From Jiangella sp. DSM 45060 (GTDB taxonomy: Bacteria; Actinomycetota; Actinomycetes; Jiangellales; Jiangellaceae), in assembly GCF_900105175.1 (NCBI RefSeq), contig NZ_LT629771.1, positions 5,598,501 to 5,662,500 on the forward strand: a DNA stretch of 64,000 nt, read 5' to 3'. Position numbers and translations under genes: made by a program. Shown in pieces: positions 26,935 to 35,815 of the stretch. Every line of letters starts with the position of its first letter. The first letter of the stretch is position 1. The notes under the pieces were generated by a model. It was given only the letters and a program-made list of their open reading frames with translations. It was not told the DNA's origin and did not search any database.

Positions 26935-29460
26935 TCAAGCGCGGTTGAGGTCAAGGAACGCCCCCGTCCGCGACTCCGGCGCCGCCGCGATCTCCTCCGG
27001 CGGGCCCGTCGCCACGACCCGGCCGCCCGCCTCTCCACCGGCGGGCCCGAGGTCGACCACCCAGTCCGCGGCGCGGACGACGTCGAGGTCGTGCTCGATC
27101 GCGATGACGGTGTTGCCCGCCGCGACCAGCCGCCGCAGCACGCCGAGCAGCCGTGCGACGTCGTCGACGTGCAGCCCGGTGGTGGGCTCGTCCAGCAGGT
27201 AGAGCGTGCGGCCGGTGGACCGGCGGGCCAGCTCCTTCGCCAGCTTGATCCGCTGCGCCTCGCCGCCGGACAGCGTCGTCGTCGGCTGGCCGAGCTGCAG
27301 GTAGCCGAGGCCGACGTCGTCGAGCAGCCGCAGCCGCGACACCGCGCCGGGCACGTCGGCGAACAGCTCGACCGCCTCGGCGACCGTCATCGACAGCGCC
27401 TCGGCGATGTCGTGGCCGCGGTACTTCGCCCGCAGGACGTCGCGGGTGAACCGGCGGCCGCGGCAGACCGGGCAGCGCACCTGCACGTCGGGCAGGAAGT
27501 GCATGGACACGTTCAGCACCCCGGCGCCGGCGCACCGCTCGCACCGTCCGCCCGGCACGTTGAAGGAGAAGTGCCCGGCGGTCAGGCCGAGCGACCGGGC
27601 GCCGTCCGTCGCGGCGAACGCCTCGCGGATGGGGGTGAACGCGTCGGAGTAGGTGGCGGCGTTGGACCGCGGCATCCGCCCGGCCGCCTGCTGGTCGATC
27701 GTCACGACCTTGTCGAGGTGCTCCCAGCCGTCGATGCCGTCGTGGTCGCCGGGCGGGTCGCCGGCGCCGGTGAAGCGCTGCCGGCCGGCGCGGTCGACGA
27801 TGTCGAGCAGCAGCGACGACTTCCCCGACCCGGACGGCCCGGTGACGGCGACCAGCCGGCCCAGCGGCAGCGCGACGGTGACGTCCTTCAGGTTGTGCGC
27901 GCGGCCCCCGCGCACGACGAGCGCGGCGCCGTCCACCGGCGACGACGGCGTCCTCGGCACGCTGAGCCGGCCGGACAGGTACGCCCCGGTCACCGACCCC
28001 TCGGCGGCCGCGACCTCGTCCGGCGTGCCCGCCGCGACCACCCGGCCGCCGTCGCGGCCCGCGCCGGGACCGATGTCGATGACGTGGTCGGCGGCCCGCA
28101 GCACCTCGAGGTCGTGCTCGATGACCAGCACCGTGTTGCCGAGGTCGCGCAGCCGGCGCAGCACGCCGACCAACCGGGCGACGTCGGCCGGGTGCAGCCC
28201 GATGGTCGGCTCGTCGAGCACGTACAGCACGCCTGTCAGGCCGGAGCCGAGCAGCGCCGCCAGCCGCAGCCGCTGCGCCTCGCCCGCGGACAGGCTCGGC
28301 GTCGACCGCTCCAGCGTCAGGTACTCGACCCCGACGTCGACCAGTCGGCGCACGCGTTCGTGCAGGTCGGCGACGACCGGTTCGGCGAAGCGCCACTCGC
28401 CGTCGTCGACGCGCCCGCGCAGCGCGTCGATCCACGCGGCCAGCTCGCCGAGCGGCAGCCGGGCGGCGTCGACGACGTTCAGCCCGGCGACGGTGACGCG
28501 GCGGCTCTCCGGCCGCAGCCGGCTGCCCTCGCAGTCGGGGCACGTCTCCTGGCGCAGCAGCCGCTCGGTCTTCTCGCGGTAGCCGGTGTCCTCGATGCGG
28601 TCGGCGTAGCGGCGCAGCACGCTGGTGGCGACGCCCTCGAACCGGCCGGCGGCGACGGTGCGCGGCGGCGCGGCGGTGACGTGCCGGCCGAACTCCGGGC
28701 TCTCGACACCGAACAGCAGCAGGTCGCGCTGGACGTCGCCGAGCTCGCGGACCGGCACGTACGCGTCGAACTCGAAGCCGTAGTGCCGTCCGGCGGCCCG
28801 CAGCACCGCGATGTTGCGGTCGGTCGTCACGGGGTGCCAGCCCAGCACCGCACCCTCGGCGACGCTGAGATCGTCGTCGACCAGCTTGGAGGTGTCGGGT
28901 CGCACGACCACGCCGAGGCCGGTGCACCCCGGACAGGCGCCGGACGGCTTGTTGAAGGAGAAGTCGCCCATGACGAGGTCGGGCACCTCGGCGCCGCAGT
29001 GCGGGCAGGCCACGGTCTCGGCGTCGCGCGGCTCGCCGGACTCGTCGTCCCACGGGTCGTCGTCGCCCTCCTGGTAGCTGGGCGGCAGCGGCGCCGCGCA
29101 GGACGGGCAGGGCCGGTGGCCGATGCGCGCCCACAGCAGCCGCAGGTAGGTGAAGACCTCGGTGGCGGTACCGACGGTGGACCGCGGGCTGCGGTTCGTC
29201 AGGTACTGGTCGATGCTGATGGACGGCGACAGTCCGGTGATGGAGTCGACCGGCGCCTTGCTCACCCAGGCGGTGACCAGCCCGAGCGACTCCATGTACT
29301 GGCGCTGTCCCTCGCGGTGCAGCAGGTCGAAGGCGAGGGTGGACTTGCCGGACCCGGACCGGCCGGTCAGCACGACCAGCCGGTGGCGCGGGATGGCGAC
29401 GGTGACGTTCTTCAGGTTGTGCAGGCGGGCGTTCGTGACCCTGATCTCGCCGGAATCCAT
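26935..29460 (-). CDS. UvrA-like ABC ATPase (UvrA paralogue)
   Basis: 841 residues, shorter than housekeeping UvrA (about 950). Two ABC domains: Walker [16 protein letters not shown] and [15 protein letters not shown]; signatures [15 protein letters not shown] and [15 protein letters not shown]; Walker [17 protein letters not shown] and [15 protein letters not shown]. Zinc modules remain (CPSC/CPHC/CPGC; CERC/CPVC). Paralogues of this kind occur with antibiotic clusters (DrrC type) or as UvrA2 and are thought to help tolerance to DNA-binding compounds. It is divergent from a double-MerR regulator with a symmetric 99-bp control region. It probably is not the main UvrA. Confidence 0.9.
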   Translation of the reverse strand: MDSGEIRVTNARLHNLKNVTVAIPRHRLVVLTGRSGSGKSTLAFDLLHREGQRQYMESLGLVTAWVSKAPVDSITGLSPSISIDQYLTNRSPRSTVGTATEVFTYLRLLWARIGHRPCPSCAAPLPPSYQEGDDDPWDDESGEPRDAETVACPHCGAEVPDLVMGDFSFNKPSGACPGCTGLGVVVRPDTSKLVDDDLSVAEGAVLGWHPVTTDRNIAVLRAAGRHYGFEFDAYVPVRELGDVQRDLLLFGVESPEFGRHVTAAPPRTVAAGRFEGVATSVLRRYADRIEDTGYREKTERLLRQETCPDCEGSRLRPESRRVTVAGLNVVDAARLPLGELAAWIDALRGRVDDGEWRFAEPVVADLHERVRRLVDVGVEYLTLERSTPSLSAGEAQRLRLAALLGSGLTGVLYVLDEPTIGLHPADVARLVGVLRRLRDLGNTVLVIEHDLEVLRAADHVIDIGPGAGRDGGRVVAAGTPDEVAAAEGSVTGAYLSGRLSVPRTPSSPVDGAALVVRGGRAHNLKDVTVALPLGRLVAVTGPSGSGKSSLLLDIVDRAGRQRFTGAGDPPGDHDGIDGWEHLDKVVTIDQQAAGRMPRSNAATYSDAFTPIREAFAATDGARSLGLTAGHFSFNVPGGRCERCAGAGVLNVSMHFLPDVQVRCPVCRGRRFTRDVLRAKYRGHDIAEALSMTVAEAVELFADVPGAVSRLRLLDDVGLGYLQLGQPTTTLSGGEAQRIKLAKELARRSTGRTLYLLDEPTTGLHVDDVARLLGVLRRLVAAGNTVIAIEHDLDVVRAADWVVDLGPAGGEAGGRVVATGPPEEIAAAPESRTGAFLDLNRA

Positions 29461-29486
29461 CCTTCAATTCTCCCATTGAGTCGCTT

Positions 29487-29536
29487 GTTGAAGGTTGACC
29501 GCGGCCAGAGCGCTGAAGGCCGCGATAAGCTTCAAC
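29487..29536. promoter_or_regulatory. nested inverted repeats between UvrA-like gene and MerR gene
   Basis: GTTGAAG (29487-29493) with CTTCAAC (29530-29536) encloses GCGGCC (29501-29506) with GGCCGC (29518-29523); the two centres differ by half a base. The 99-bp gap is the only space for both divergent promoters. A bipartite site fits a regulator with two MerR DNA-binding domains. Confidence 0.5.
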
Positions 29537-29559
29537 TCCGCCGTGCAACGGGAGGGACG

Positions 29560-30303
29560 ATGGCGCTGCGCCCGGTCGACCTCGGGCGGGCCGTGGGCAT
29601 CTCGGCCCAGCAGGTCCGCAACTACGAGGAGGACGGCCTGCTGCCGCCGGCGCCGCGATCGGAGTCGGGGTACCGGCAGTTCACCGAACGGCACCGCGAG
29701 GCGCTGCTCACCTACCGCGCGCTGCTGGCCGGCTACGGCGTCATCGCGGCGCGGGCGATCATGCGCTCCGTCCACGACGACGACGTGTCCGGCGCGCTCG
29801 CGCTGGTCGACGCCGTCCACGCCGAGCTGCACGACCAGCGGCGGCAGCTGCGCGAGACCGCGGGCGCGGTCGAGACGCTGGCCGGCGCACCGCGGGCCGC
29901 GCCGCGGAGTGGGCCGGGGTTGCGGGTCGGCGAGGTCGCGCGGCGGCTCGGCGTGCGGACGTCGGCGCTGCGCACGTGGGAGGCGTACGGCCTGCTCGCC
30001 CCCGCGCGCGAGCCGGGCACGTCGTACCGCAGCTACACCCCTGACGACGTCCGCGACGCCCAGCTGGTCAACCTGCTCCGGCAGAGCCACTACGGGCTGC
30101 CGCAGGTGCGCCAGGTGCTGGACGAGCTGCGCCGCACCGGCAGCACCGCGGCGCTGCGCGCCGTGCTCGCCCAGCGCGCGGATCAGCTGACCGCGCGGGC
30201 GCTGGCCATGCTCGACGGCGCCGGCCGGCTGCACGCGTACGTGACCTCCGAACCGGCACCCCCTCGAGGCGACGAGGTCACTGCCGCGTCATGGCGATCC
30301 TGA
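29560..30303 (+). CDS. transcriptional regulator with two MerR-type DNA-binding domains
   Basis: 247 residues. The first MerR domain (about 3-75) reads VDLGRAVGISAQQVRNYEED and GLLPPAPRSESGYRQFTERH; the second (about 120-190) reads LRVGEVARRLGVRTSALRTW, EAYGLLAP and YRSYTPDDVRDAQLV. Ordinary MerR proteins have one domain and dimerise; here two are in one chain. There is no obvious metal-binding Cys cluster. ATG 29560 follows GGGAGGG. It is divergent from the UvrA-like gene and overlaps the convergent arylsulfatase gene by 26 bp. Confidence 0.88.
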   Translation: MALRPVDLGRAVGISAQQVRNYEEDGLLPPAPRSESGYRQFTERHREALLTYRALLAGYGVIAARAIMRSVHDDDVSGALALVDAVHAELHDQRRQLRETAGAVETLAGAPRAAPRSGPGLRVGEVARRLGVRTSALRTWEAYGLLAPAREPGTSYRSYTPDDVRDAQLVNLLRQSHYGLPQVRQVLDELRRTGSTAALRAVLAQRADQLTARALAMLDGAGRLHAYVTSEPAPPRGDEVTAASWRS

Positions 30304-32650
30304 AGCGCTCCTCGGGAGTGATCAGGTGGTCGACGTCCTCGGCGGCGGCGTCGATGTCGAGCTGGACCCGGCGGACCCGGCCCGTGAACACGCCCTGCCC
30401 GTCGCGCAGGTCGTCCGTCACCGGGGTGCCGGAGTCGTGCCCGACGTCGGCGGTCTCGTCGGCGGAGAACAGCATCGGGACGGTCGCGTCGATCCGGCCC
30501 GAGCCGGCCTCCCGCCCGTCGACGTACAGCGTCGCCGTCCCGCCCTTGCCCAGCCCGCCGCCGTCATAGCTGAACTCCATCCGCACCTGGTGCTCGCCCG
30601 GCGGCACCGGGTCGGCGCCCCGCACCTTGAACCGGCGCAGGCCGAACAGGTTGTAGCAGTACACCGGCCGGCCGTCGACGAGGTACAGGCTCCAGCCGCC
30701 GAAGGCGCCGCCCTGCGCCACGATCGTGCCGGTGGCGCCGTCGCCGGGCACCACGATGTCGGCGGTGACGGCGTGCGACTTGTTCTTCAGCACCAGCAGC
30801 GAGTTCTCCGACAGCCGCCCCATCCCGCCGAACAGCACCTGTGACGAGCCGTGGATCAGCTGCGGCCGGCCGGCGAGGTCGGCGTTGAACCGCTCCACGC
30901 GCCGGTCGTCCAGGGGCAGCACGTGGTATTTCGCCGCCTCGATGAGGAACAGCCGCTGCAACCGGGCCAGCGTGTCCGGCTGCTCGGCGGCGAGGTCGTG
31001 CGCCTGCGTCCAGTCGTCGGGACCGTAGAGCTCCCAGACGTCGTCGTCGTAGGCCGGCAGTTCGGCCGTCGGCTCCCACGGCGTACTGTGCCGGGTCACC
31101 GCCGTCCAGCCCTCGTGGTAGATGCCGCGGTTGACGAACATCTCGAAGTACTGCGTCGTGTGCCGGTCCGGCGCCGCAGCGTCGGCGAACGTGTACGCCA
31201 TCGACACGCCCTCCAGCGGCGCCTGCTGGATGCCGTTGACGAAGGCCGGGTGCGGCAGCCCGGCGACCTCGAGCACCGTCGGCGCCACGTCGATGACGTG
31301 GTGGAACTGGTCGCGTGTCTCGCCGGGGGCGGGGATGCCGCGCGGCCAGCGCACGATGGTCCCGTTGCGGGTGCCGCCCCAGTGCGACGCGACCTGCTTG
31401 GTCCACTGGTACGGCGTGTCCATCGCGTGCGCCCAGCCGACGGCGTAGTGGTTGTAGGCCGCCGGTGTGCCGAACTGGTCGATCCGCGACGCCATGAACT
31501 CGGTGTCCTGCAGCGCGCCGGCGCCGTTGAGGTTCATCAGCTCGTTGAAGGTGCCGTGCACGTCACCTTCGGCCGACGCGCCATTGTCGCCGATGATGCA
31601 GAAGACGAGGGTGTCGTCCAGCACCTGCAGGTCGGCCAAGGCATCGATGAGCCGCCCGGTGTGGTGGTCGGTGTGCTCCATGAAGCCGGCGTAGACCTCC
31701 ATCTGCCGGGCCAGCACCGGCTTGAGATCGTCGGGGATGTCGTCCCACGCCGGGATCTCCGCGGGCCGTGCGGTCAGCTCTGCGTCGGGCGGGACGACCC
31801 CGAGCCGCCGCTGCCGCTCGACGGTCTCCTCGCGCAGGACGTCCCAGCCCTGGTCGAAGCGGCCGCGGTAGCGATCGGACCACTCCGCGGGCACGTGGTG
31901 CGGGGCGTGGGTCGCACCCGGCGCGTAGTACAGGAAGAACGGCTTGTCCGGCATGAGCGCCTTCTGCTCGCGCACCCACTCGATCGCCCGGTCGGTCATG
32001 TCCTCGGTGAAGTGGTAACCCTCCTCCGGCGAGCGGTCCGGCTCGACGGGGACGGTGTCGCGGTACAGCGCCGGGGCGTACTGGTTCGTCTCGCCGCCGA
32101 TGAAGCCGTAGAAGTGCTCGAACCCGTTACCCGGACTCGGCCACCGGTCGAACGGGCCCATCGGACTGGTCTCCCACACCGGCACCTCGTGACACTTGCC
32201 GAAGTGCGCCGTCGCGTAGCCGTTCAGTTTCAGCGCCTCGGCCAGCGTCGCCTTCTCCTTCGGCCGCAGCGAGTTGTATCCCGGCGCCGACGTGGCGATC
32301 TCGGTGATGCCGCCCATGCCGACCGAGTGGTGGTTGCGGCCGGTCAGCAACGCCGCCCGGGTCGGCGAGCACAACGCCGTCGTGTGGAAGCGGGTGTAGC
32401 GCAGGCCGCCGGCGGCCAAGCCCTCGAACGCGGGGGTGTGGCACGGTCCGCCGAACGCGCTGCTCGACCCGAACCCGGCGTCGTCGATGAGCACGATCAG
32501 CACGTTCGGCGCGCCCGCGGGTGGCCGCAGCGGTGTGATCGGCGGGTACGACGTGTCCGGGTCCTTCGCGTCGTAGGTGGTGACGCCGACGTGCTGCTGG
32601 TCCGGGATCGGCAGCACCGCGCGTTGCGGCTGGGTCTGGTCGCTGGCCAT
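30278..32650 (-). CDS. arylsulfatase (type I, formylglycine-dependent)
   Basis: 790 residues. The active-site signature CSPTRAALLTGR is present; its cysteine must be converted to formylglycine. Other landmarks: VLIVLIDDAGFGSSSAFGG (metal-binding Asp pair), HFGKCHEV and YYAPGATHAPHHVP. A long C-terminal beta-rich part extends to residue 790. No signal peptide, so it may be cytoplasmic. Start ATG 32650 follows GGGGGA. It would hydrolyse sulfate esters for sulfur supply. No formylglycine-generating enzyme gene is nearby. Tail-to-tail overlap with the MerR gene. Confidence 0.92.
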   Translation of the reverse strand: MASDQTQPQRAVLPIPDQQHVGVTTYDAKDPDTSYPPITPLRPPAGAPNVLIVLIDDAGFGSSSAFGGPCHTPAFEGLAAGGLRYTRFHTTALCSPTRAALLTGRNHHSVGMGGITEIATSAPGYNSLRPKEKATLAEALKLNGYATAHFGKCHEVPVWETSPMGPFDRWPSPGNGFEHFYGFIGGETNQYAPALYRDTVPVEPDRSPEEGYHFTEDMTDRAIEWVREQKALMPDKPFFLYYAPGATHAPHHVPAEWSDRYRGRFDQGWDVLREETVERQRRLGVVPPDAELTARPAEIPAWDDIPDDLKPVLARQMEVYAGFMEHTDHHTGRLIDALADLQVLDDTLVFCIIGDNGASAEGDVHGTFNELMNLNGAGALQDTEFMASRIDQFGTPAAYNHYAVGWAHAMDTPYQWTKQVASHWGGTRNGTIVRWPRGIPAPGETRDQFHHVIDVAPTVLEVAGLPHPAFVNGIQQAPLEGVSMAYTFADAAAPDRHTTQYFEMFVNRGIYHEGWTAVTRHSTPWEPTAELPAYDDDVWELYGPDDWTQAHDLAAEQPDTLARLQRLFLIEAAKYHVLPLDDRRVERFNADLAGRPQLIHGSSQVLFGGMGRLSENSLLVLKNKSHAVTADIVVPGDGATGTIVAQGGAFGGWSLYLVDGRPVYCYNLFGLRRFKVRGADPVPPGEHQVRMEFSYDGGGLGKGGTATLYVDGREAGSGRIDATVPMLFSADETADVGHDSGTPVTDDLRDGQGVFTGRVRRVQLDIDAAAEDVDHLITPEERFRIAMTRQ

Positions 32651-32736
32651 GGTGTCCCCCTCGGGCTCGCCCGGACGACCACTCTTCCGGCGGGGGCGGC
32701 AGTGGTCCTCACCCGGCCTGGGTGAGGACCACCGGG

Positions 32737-33999
32737 TCAGTCGGACGCGGCGTCGCGGGCCGCCTCGCGCGCCTCCCGCACCGCCTCGCCCGCGTTGGCC
32801 CACGGCGTGCCGGCCCACGGGTCGTAGTCGACCTCGAGCGGCTCCTGCTCAGGACGGCGTTCGTCCGGCACGTGCTGCAGGTTGACGCGGATGCGGTACC
32901 AGAGCGAGCTGCGCCCGCGCATGCCGTCGACCAGGATGTCGGCCGGCTCGAGGTGCGGCACGACATCGGCGTGGCGGTCCTTCCAGCGCTCCAGCCCGGC
33001 CAGCGCCTCGTCCTTGGTCTTGGCCCGGGCGATCTCGATCAGCGGCATCGTCTGCGTGCGCCGCCCGGTGCCCTTCGGCGGCTTCTCGGCCGGCCCGAGC
33101 CGTTCGGCCAGCTCGAGCAGCGGCTCCAGCGACCCGGCCGACGTCTCGATGCCGGCCCACGGGTCGCCGATCTCGGCGTACCGGCGCGGCGCGGTGGCCA
33201 GCGTGAAGTCCTCGGCCCGGCAGCCGGGGACCTCGTCCCACGTCAGCGGCATCGACACCCGGGCGTCGGCCTTGGCGCGGACGGAGTAGGCGGAGGCGAC
33301 CGTGCGGTCCTTGGCGTTCTGATTGAAGTCGACGAAGACGCCCTCGCGCTCTTCCTTCCACCACTTCGCCGTGGCGATGCCGGGCGCGCGGTTCTCGACC
33401 TCGCGGGCGACGCTCTCGGCGGCCAGCCGCACCTGCCGGTACGACCACAGCGGGTCGATGCGGGTGTAGATGTGGAAGCCGCGCGAGCCGGACGTCTTCG
33501 GCCACGCGGTCAGCCCGTGGTCCTGCAGCACCTCGCGCGCCACCTGCGCGACGTCGAGGATCTGCGCCCACTCGATGCCCGGGTTGGGGTCGAGGTCGAT
33601 GCGCAGCTCGTCCGGACGGTCGAGGTCCTCGGCGCGGACGGGGTGCGGGTTGAGGTCGATGCAGCCGAGGTTGACCACCCACGCCAGCGCCGCGGCGTCG
33701 CGCACCACCACTTCGTCGGCGGACGTGCCGGAGCGGTAGCGCAGCGTCGCGACGTCGATCCAGTCGGGCCGCTTCTGCGGAGCGCGCTTCTGGAAGAACG
33801 CCTCCTGGTCGATGCCCTTGACGAACCGCTTGAGGATCATCGGACGGCCCTCGACGCCGCGCAACGCGCCTTCGGCGACCGTCAGGTAGTAGCGGACGAG
33901 GTCCAGCTTGGTGTGGCCGCCGTCGGGGAAGATCACCTTGTCTGGATGGGTGATCGTCACCTCACGCCCGGCGACCTCCAGCACCTGCGAGGACGACAT
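32737..33999 (-). CDS. LigD-type DNA polymerase/primase domain protein (NHEJ polymerase)
   Basis: 420 residues from ATG 33999. It is a stand-alone archaeo-eukaryotic primase/PolD domain: ITHPDKVIFPDGGHTKLDLV, GRPMILKRFVKGI, DELRIDLDPNPG (catalytic DxD), KTSGSRGFHIYTRI (SGxRGxH nucleotide-binding) and SYRQVRLAAESVAREVE. An extra C-terminal region of about 100 residues follows. No ligase or nuclease domain is attached and no ku gene is adjacent. In full LigD these domains act together in end joining. It could work with Ku encoded elsewhere. Confidence 0.9.
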   Translation of the reverse strand: MSSSQVLEVAGREVTITHPDKVIFPDGGHTKLDLVRYYLTVAEGALRGVEGRPMILKRFVKGIDQEAFFQKRAPQKRPDWIDVATLRYRSGTSADEVVVRDAAALAWVVNLGCIDLNPHPVRAEDLDRPDELRIDLDPNPGIEWAQILDVAQVAREVLQDHGLTAWPKTSGSRGFHIYTRIDPLWSYRQVRLAAESVAREVENRAPGIATAKWWKEEREGVFVDFNQNAKDRTVASAYSVRAKADARVSMPLTWDEVPGCRAEDFTLATAPRRYAEIGDPWAGIETSAGSLEPLLELAERLGPAEKPPKGTGRRTQTMPLIEIARAKTKDEALAGLERWKDRHADVVPHLEPADILVDGMRGRSSLWYRIRVNLQHVPDERRPEQEPLEVDYDPWAGTPWANAGEAVREAREAARDAASD

Positions 34000-34027
34000 G
34001 ACACCACCATAGAGGGACCCCCGGGCG

Positions 34028-34282
34028 TCAGCCCGGCTCCGGCGGCGGGGCCTCCTGCGCCAGCGCCGCCTCGGCGACCGGGTGCTCGACCAGCGCGAGG
34101 ACCCGGCTGGACATGAACCGGGCGGTGCGCACCGGCGTGCCCGACCGGGTGACCTCGGCGACCACGACGACGCCGCGGCCGATGCTGACGTCGACCCGGC
34201 GGCCGGCCTTCGTGGCGACGATCTCGTAGCTGCGCGTGGTGTCGCCGGCATCGATGACGATCTCGACCTTGTCGCCCCGCAT
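34028..34282 (-). CDS. small hypothetical protein
   Basis: 84 residues from ATG 34282, with GGAGG 6 bases before. It reads MRGDKVEIVIDAGDTTRSYE and then beta-strand-like VDVSIGRGVVVVAEV, ending in an acidic Pro-rich tail. No family recognised. It lies 28 bp upstream of the polymerase gene on the same strand and 62 bp downstream of the sigma factor gene. Confidence 0.6.
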   Translation of the reverse strand: MRGDKVEIVIDAGDTTRSYEIVATKAGRRVDVSIGRGVVVVAEVTRSGTPVRTARFMSSRVLALVEHPVAEAALAQEAPPPEPG

Positions 34283-34344
34283 GGACACCTCCGTCGGCCG
34301 CCGCTACCTCCACGATGCCACGCGGCACCGACAGCCCGGCGGCA

Positions 34345-35307
34345 TCAGCCGGCCCACTCCAGCAGCGGCGAGCGGCGCTGCGGGTCGCGCAGCTCGGCGA
34401 TCGACTGCTTCTCCAGCTGGCGCACCCGCTCCTTCGTGAGGCCGACGCGCTCGCCGACCTCCTGCAACGTGTGCTCCCGGCCGTCGTGCAGGCCGTACCG
34501 GAGCGTGATGATCAGTGCCTCGCGCGGCGGCAGCGTGTCGACCAGCGCCCGCAGCTCCTGGGCCAGCGCGTGGTACTCGACGACGTCGGCGGCCTGCAGG
34601 ATCTCGGTGTCCTCGATGAGGTCGCCGATGCTGGCGCTGCCCTCGTCGCCGACCGGGGTGTCGAGGCTGACGGTGTCGCGGGCGATGCGGCGCAGCTCGG
34701 CGACGCGCGACTCCGTCAGGCCGGACTCGGCGGCCGCCTCCGCGATCGTCGGCTGGCGACCCAGGGCCGCCTGCAGCCCGCGTTCCACCCGCCCGAGCTT
34801 CGCGATGCTCTCCAGGACGTGCACCGGCAGCCGGATCGTCCGGGCCCGCTCGGCCTTGCCGCGCTCGATGGCCTGGCGGATCCACCACATCGCGTAGGTC
34901 GAGAACTTGAACCCCTTCGCGTAGTCGAACTTCTCCACGGCACGGATCAGCCCGAGATTGCCCTCCTGCACGACGTCCAGGAAGGACAGCCCGGTGTTGC
35001 GGTAGTACTTGCGCGCCGCGGACACCACCAGCCGCAGGTTCGCGCGGATCATGTGGTCCTTGGCCCGTTCGCCGTCGCGGACCAGCGCCTCCAGCTCGGC
35101 CGGGGCGGCCGCTCCGGCGCCCGTCTCCAAGAGCTCCGCCGCGTAGACGCCCGCCTCGATGCGACGGGCCAGCTCGACCTCCTCGGCCGCCGACAGCAGC
35201 GGCGTGGCGCCGATCTGCCGGAGGTACTGGCCGACGAGGTCGTAGTCCTCGTCCGGCTCCCGCGGTTCGCTCCGCATCGCCGCGCGCCGATGCCCGTGAT
35301 GTGCCAT
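34345..35307 (-). CDS. group-2 (RpoD-like) RNA polymerase sigma factor
   Basis: 320 residues with all of regions 1.2 to 4: [19 protein letters not shown] (1.2), [20 protein letters not shown] and [20 protein letters not shown] (2.1-2.2), [20 protein letters not shown] (2.3-2.4), and [20 protein letters not shown] (4.2). It lacks the long N-terminal extension of the primary factor, so it is an alternative housekeeping-like factor as in the SigB/Hrd group. It faces the PRC-barrel gene across 90 bp and may serve stress or stationary phase. Confidence 0.93.
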   Translation of the reverse strand: MAHHGHRRAAMRSEPREPDEDYDLVGQYLRQIGATPLLSAAEEVELARRIEAGVYAAELLETGAGAAAPAELEALVRDGERAKDHMIRANLRLVVSAARKYYRNTGLSFLDVVQEGNLGLIRAVEKFDYAKGFKFSTYAMWWIRQAIERGKAERARTIRLPVHVLESIAKLGRVERGLQAALGRQPTIAEAAAESGLTESRVAELRRIARDTVSLDTPVGDEGSASIGDLIEDTEILQAADVVEYHALAQELRALVDTLPPREALIITLRYGLHDGREHTLQEVGERVGLTKERVRQLEKQSIAELRDPQRRSPLLEWAG

Positions 35308-35397
35308 GTTCGGCGGCTACCCACCATCGGACGGCGTAAACGGCGGATCGCCCCGGCGGCGAGGGGGTACTGACCAGGTGAAGGAAGGGAGTTCCCG

Positions 35398-35811
35398 ATG
35401 ACCACCGACACCCCGCACACGCTGGTCCACCTCACCGATTCCGGCCTGGCCGTGACGGCCGACGACGACGTGCGCGGCCGCGAGGTCGTCGACCGCAACG
35501 GCGACGAGGTCGGCACCGTCGACGACCTCGTCATCGACCCGGAGGAGAAGAAGGTGCGCTTCCTGCAGGTCGGCTCCGGCGGCTTCCTCGGCCTCGGCGA
35601 GCGCAAGCAGCTGATCCCCGTCGACGCGATCGTGCGGATCGACGAGAAGGTGCACATCGCCCAGGACCGCGGCCACGTGGCCGGAGCGCCGGCGTATGAC
35701 CCGGACCTCGTGCCGGCCCGCGAGTACTACGAGGAGCTGTACGGGTACTACGGCTACCCGCCGTTCTGGGCGGCCGGCTACGCGTACCCGCCGTACCCCT
35801 TCTATCTGTGA
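35398..35811 (+). CDS. PRC-barrel domain protein
   Basis: 137 residues. The PRC-barrel (about 20-85) shows VRGREVVDRNGDEVGTVDDL, KVRFLQVGSGGFLGLGER and KQLIPVDAIVRIDEKVHIAQ. The tail is rich in Tyr, Pro and Gly (YYEELYGYYGYPPFW), with no membrane span. PRC-barrel proteins often belong to stress or envelope functions; the job is unknown. GAAGGGAG precedes the ATG. Divergent from the sigma factor gene. Confidence 0.85.
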   Translation: MTTDTPHTLVHLTDSGLAVTADDDVRGREVVDRNGDEVGTVDDLVIDPEEKKVRFLQVGSGGFLGLGERKQLIPVDAIVRIDEKVHIAQDRGHVAGAPAYDPDLVPAREYYEELYGYYGYPPFWAAGYAYPPYPFYL

Positions 35812-35815
35812 CGGG

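Noticed and set aside
27091..30303. Plus-strand frame of over 1000 codons across the UvrA-like gene
   Set aside because: Only its last 247 codons, the MerR regulator, read as protein; the rest mirrors the UvrA-like gene.
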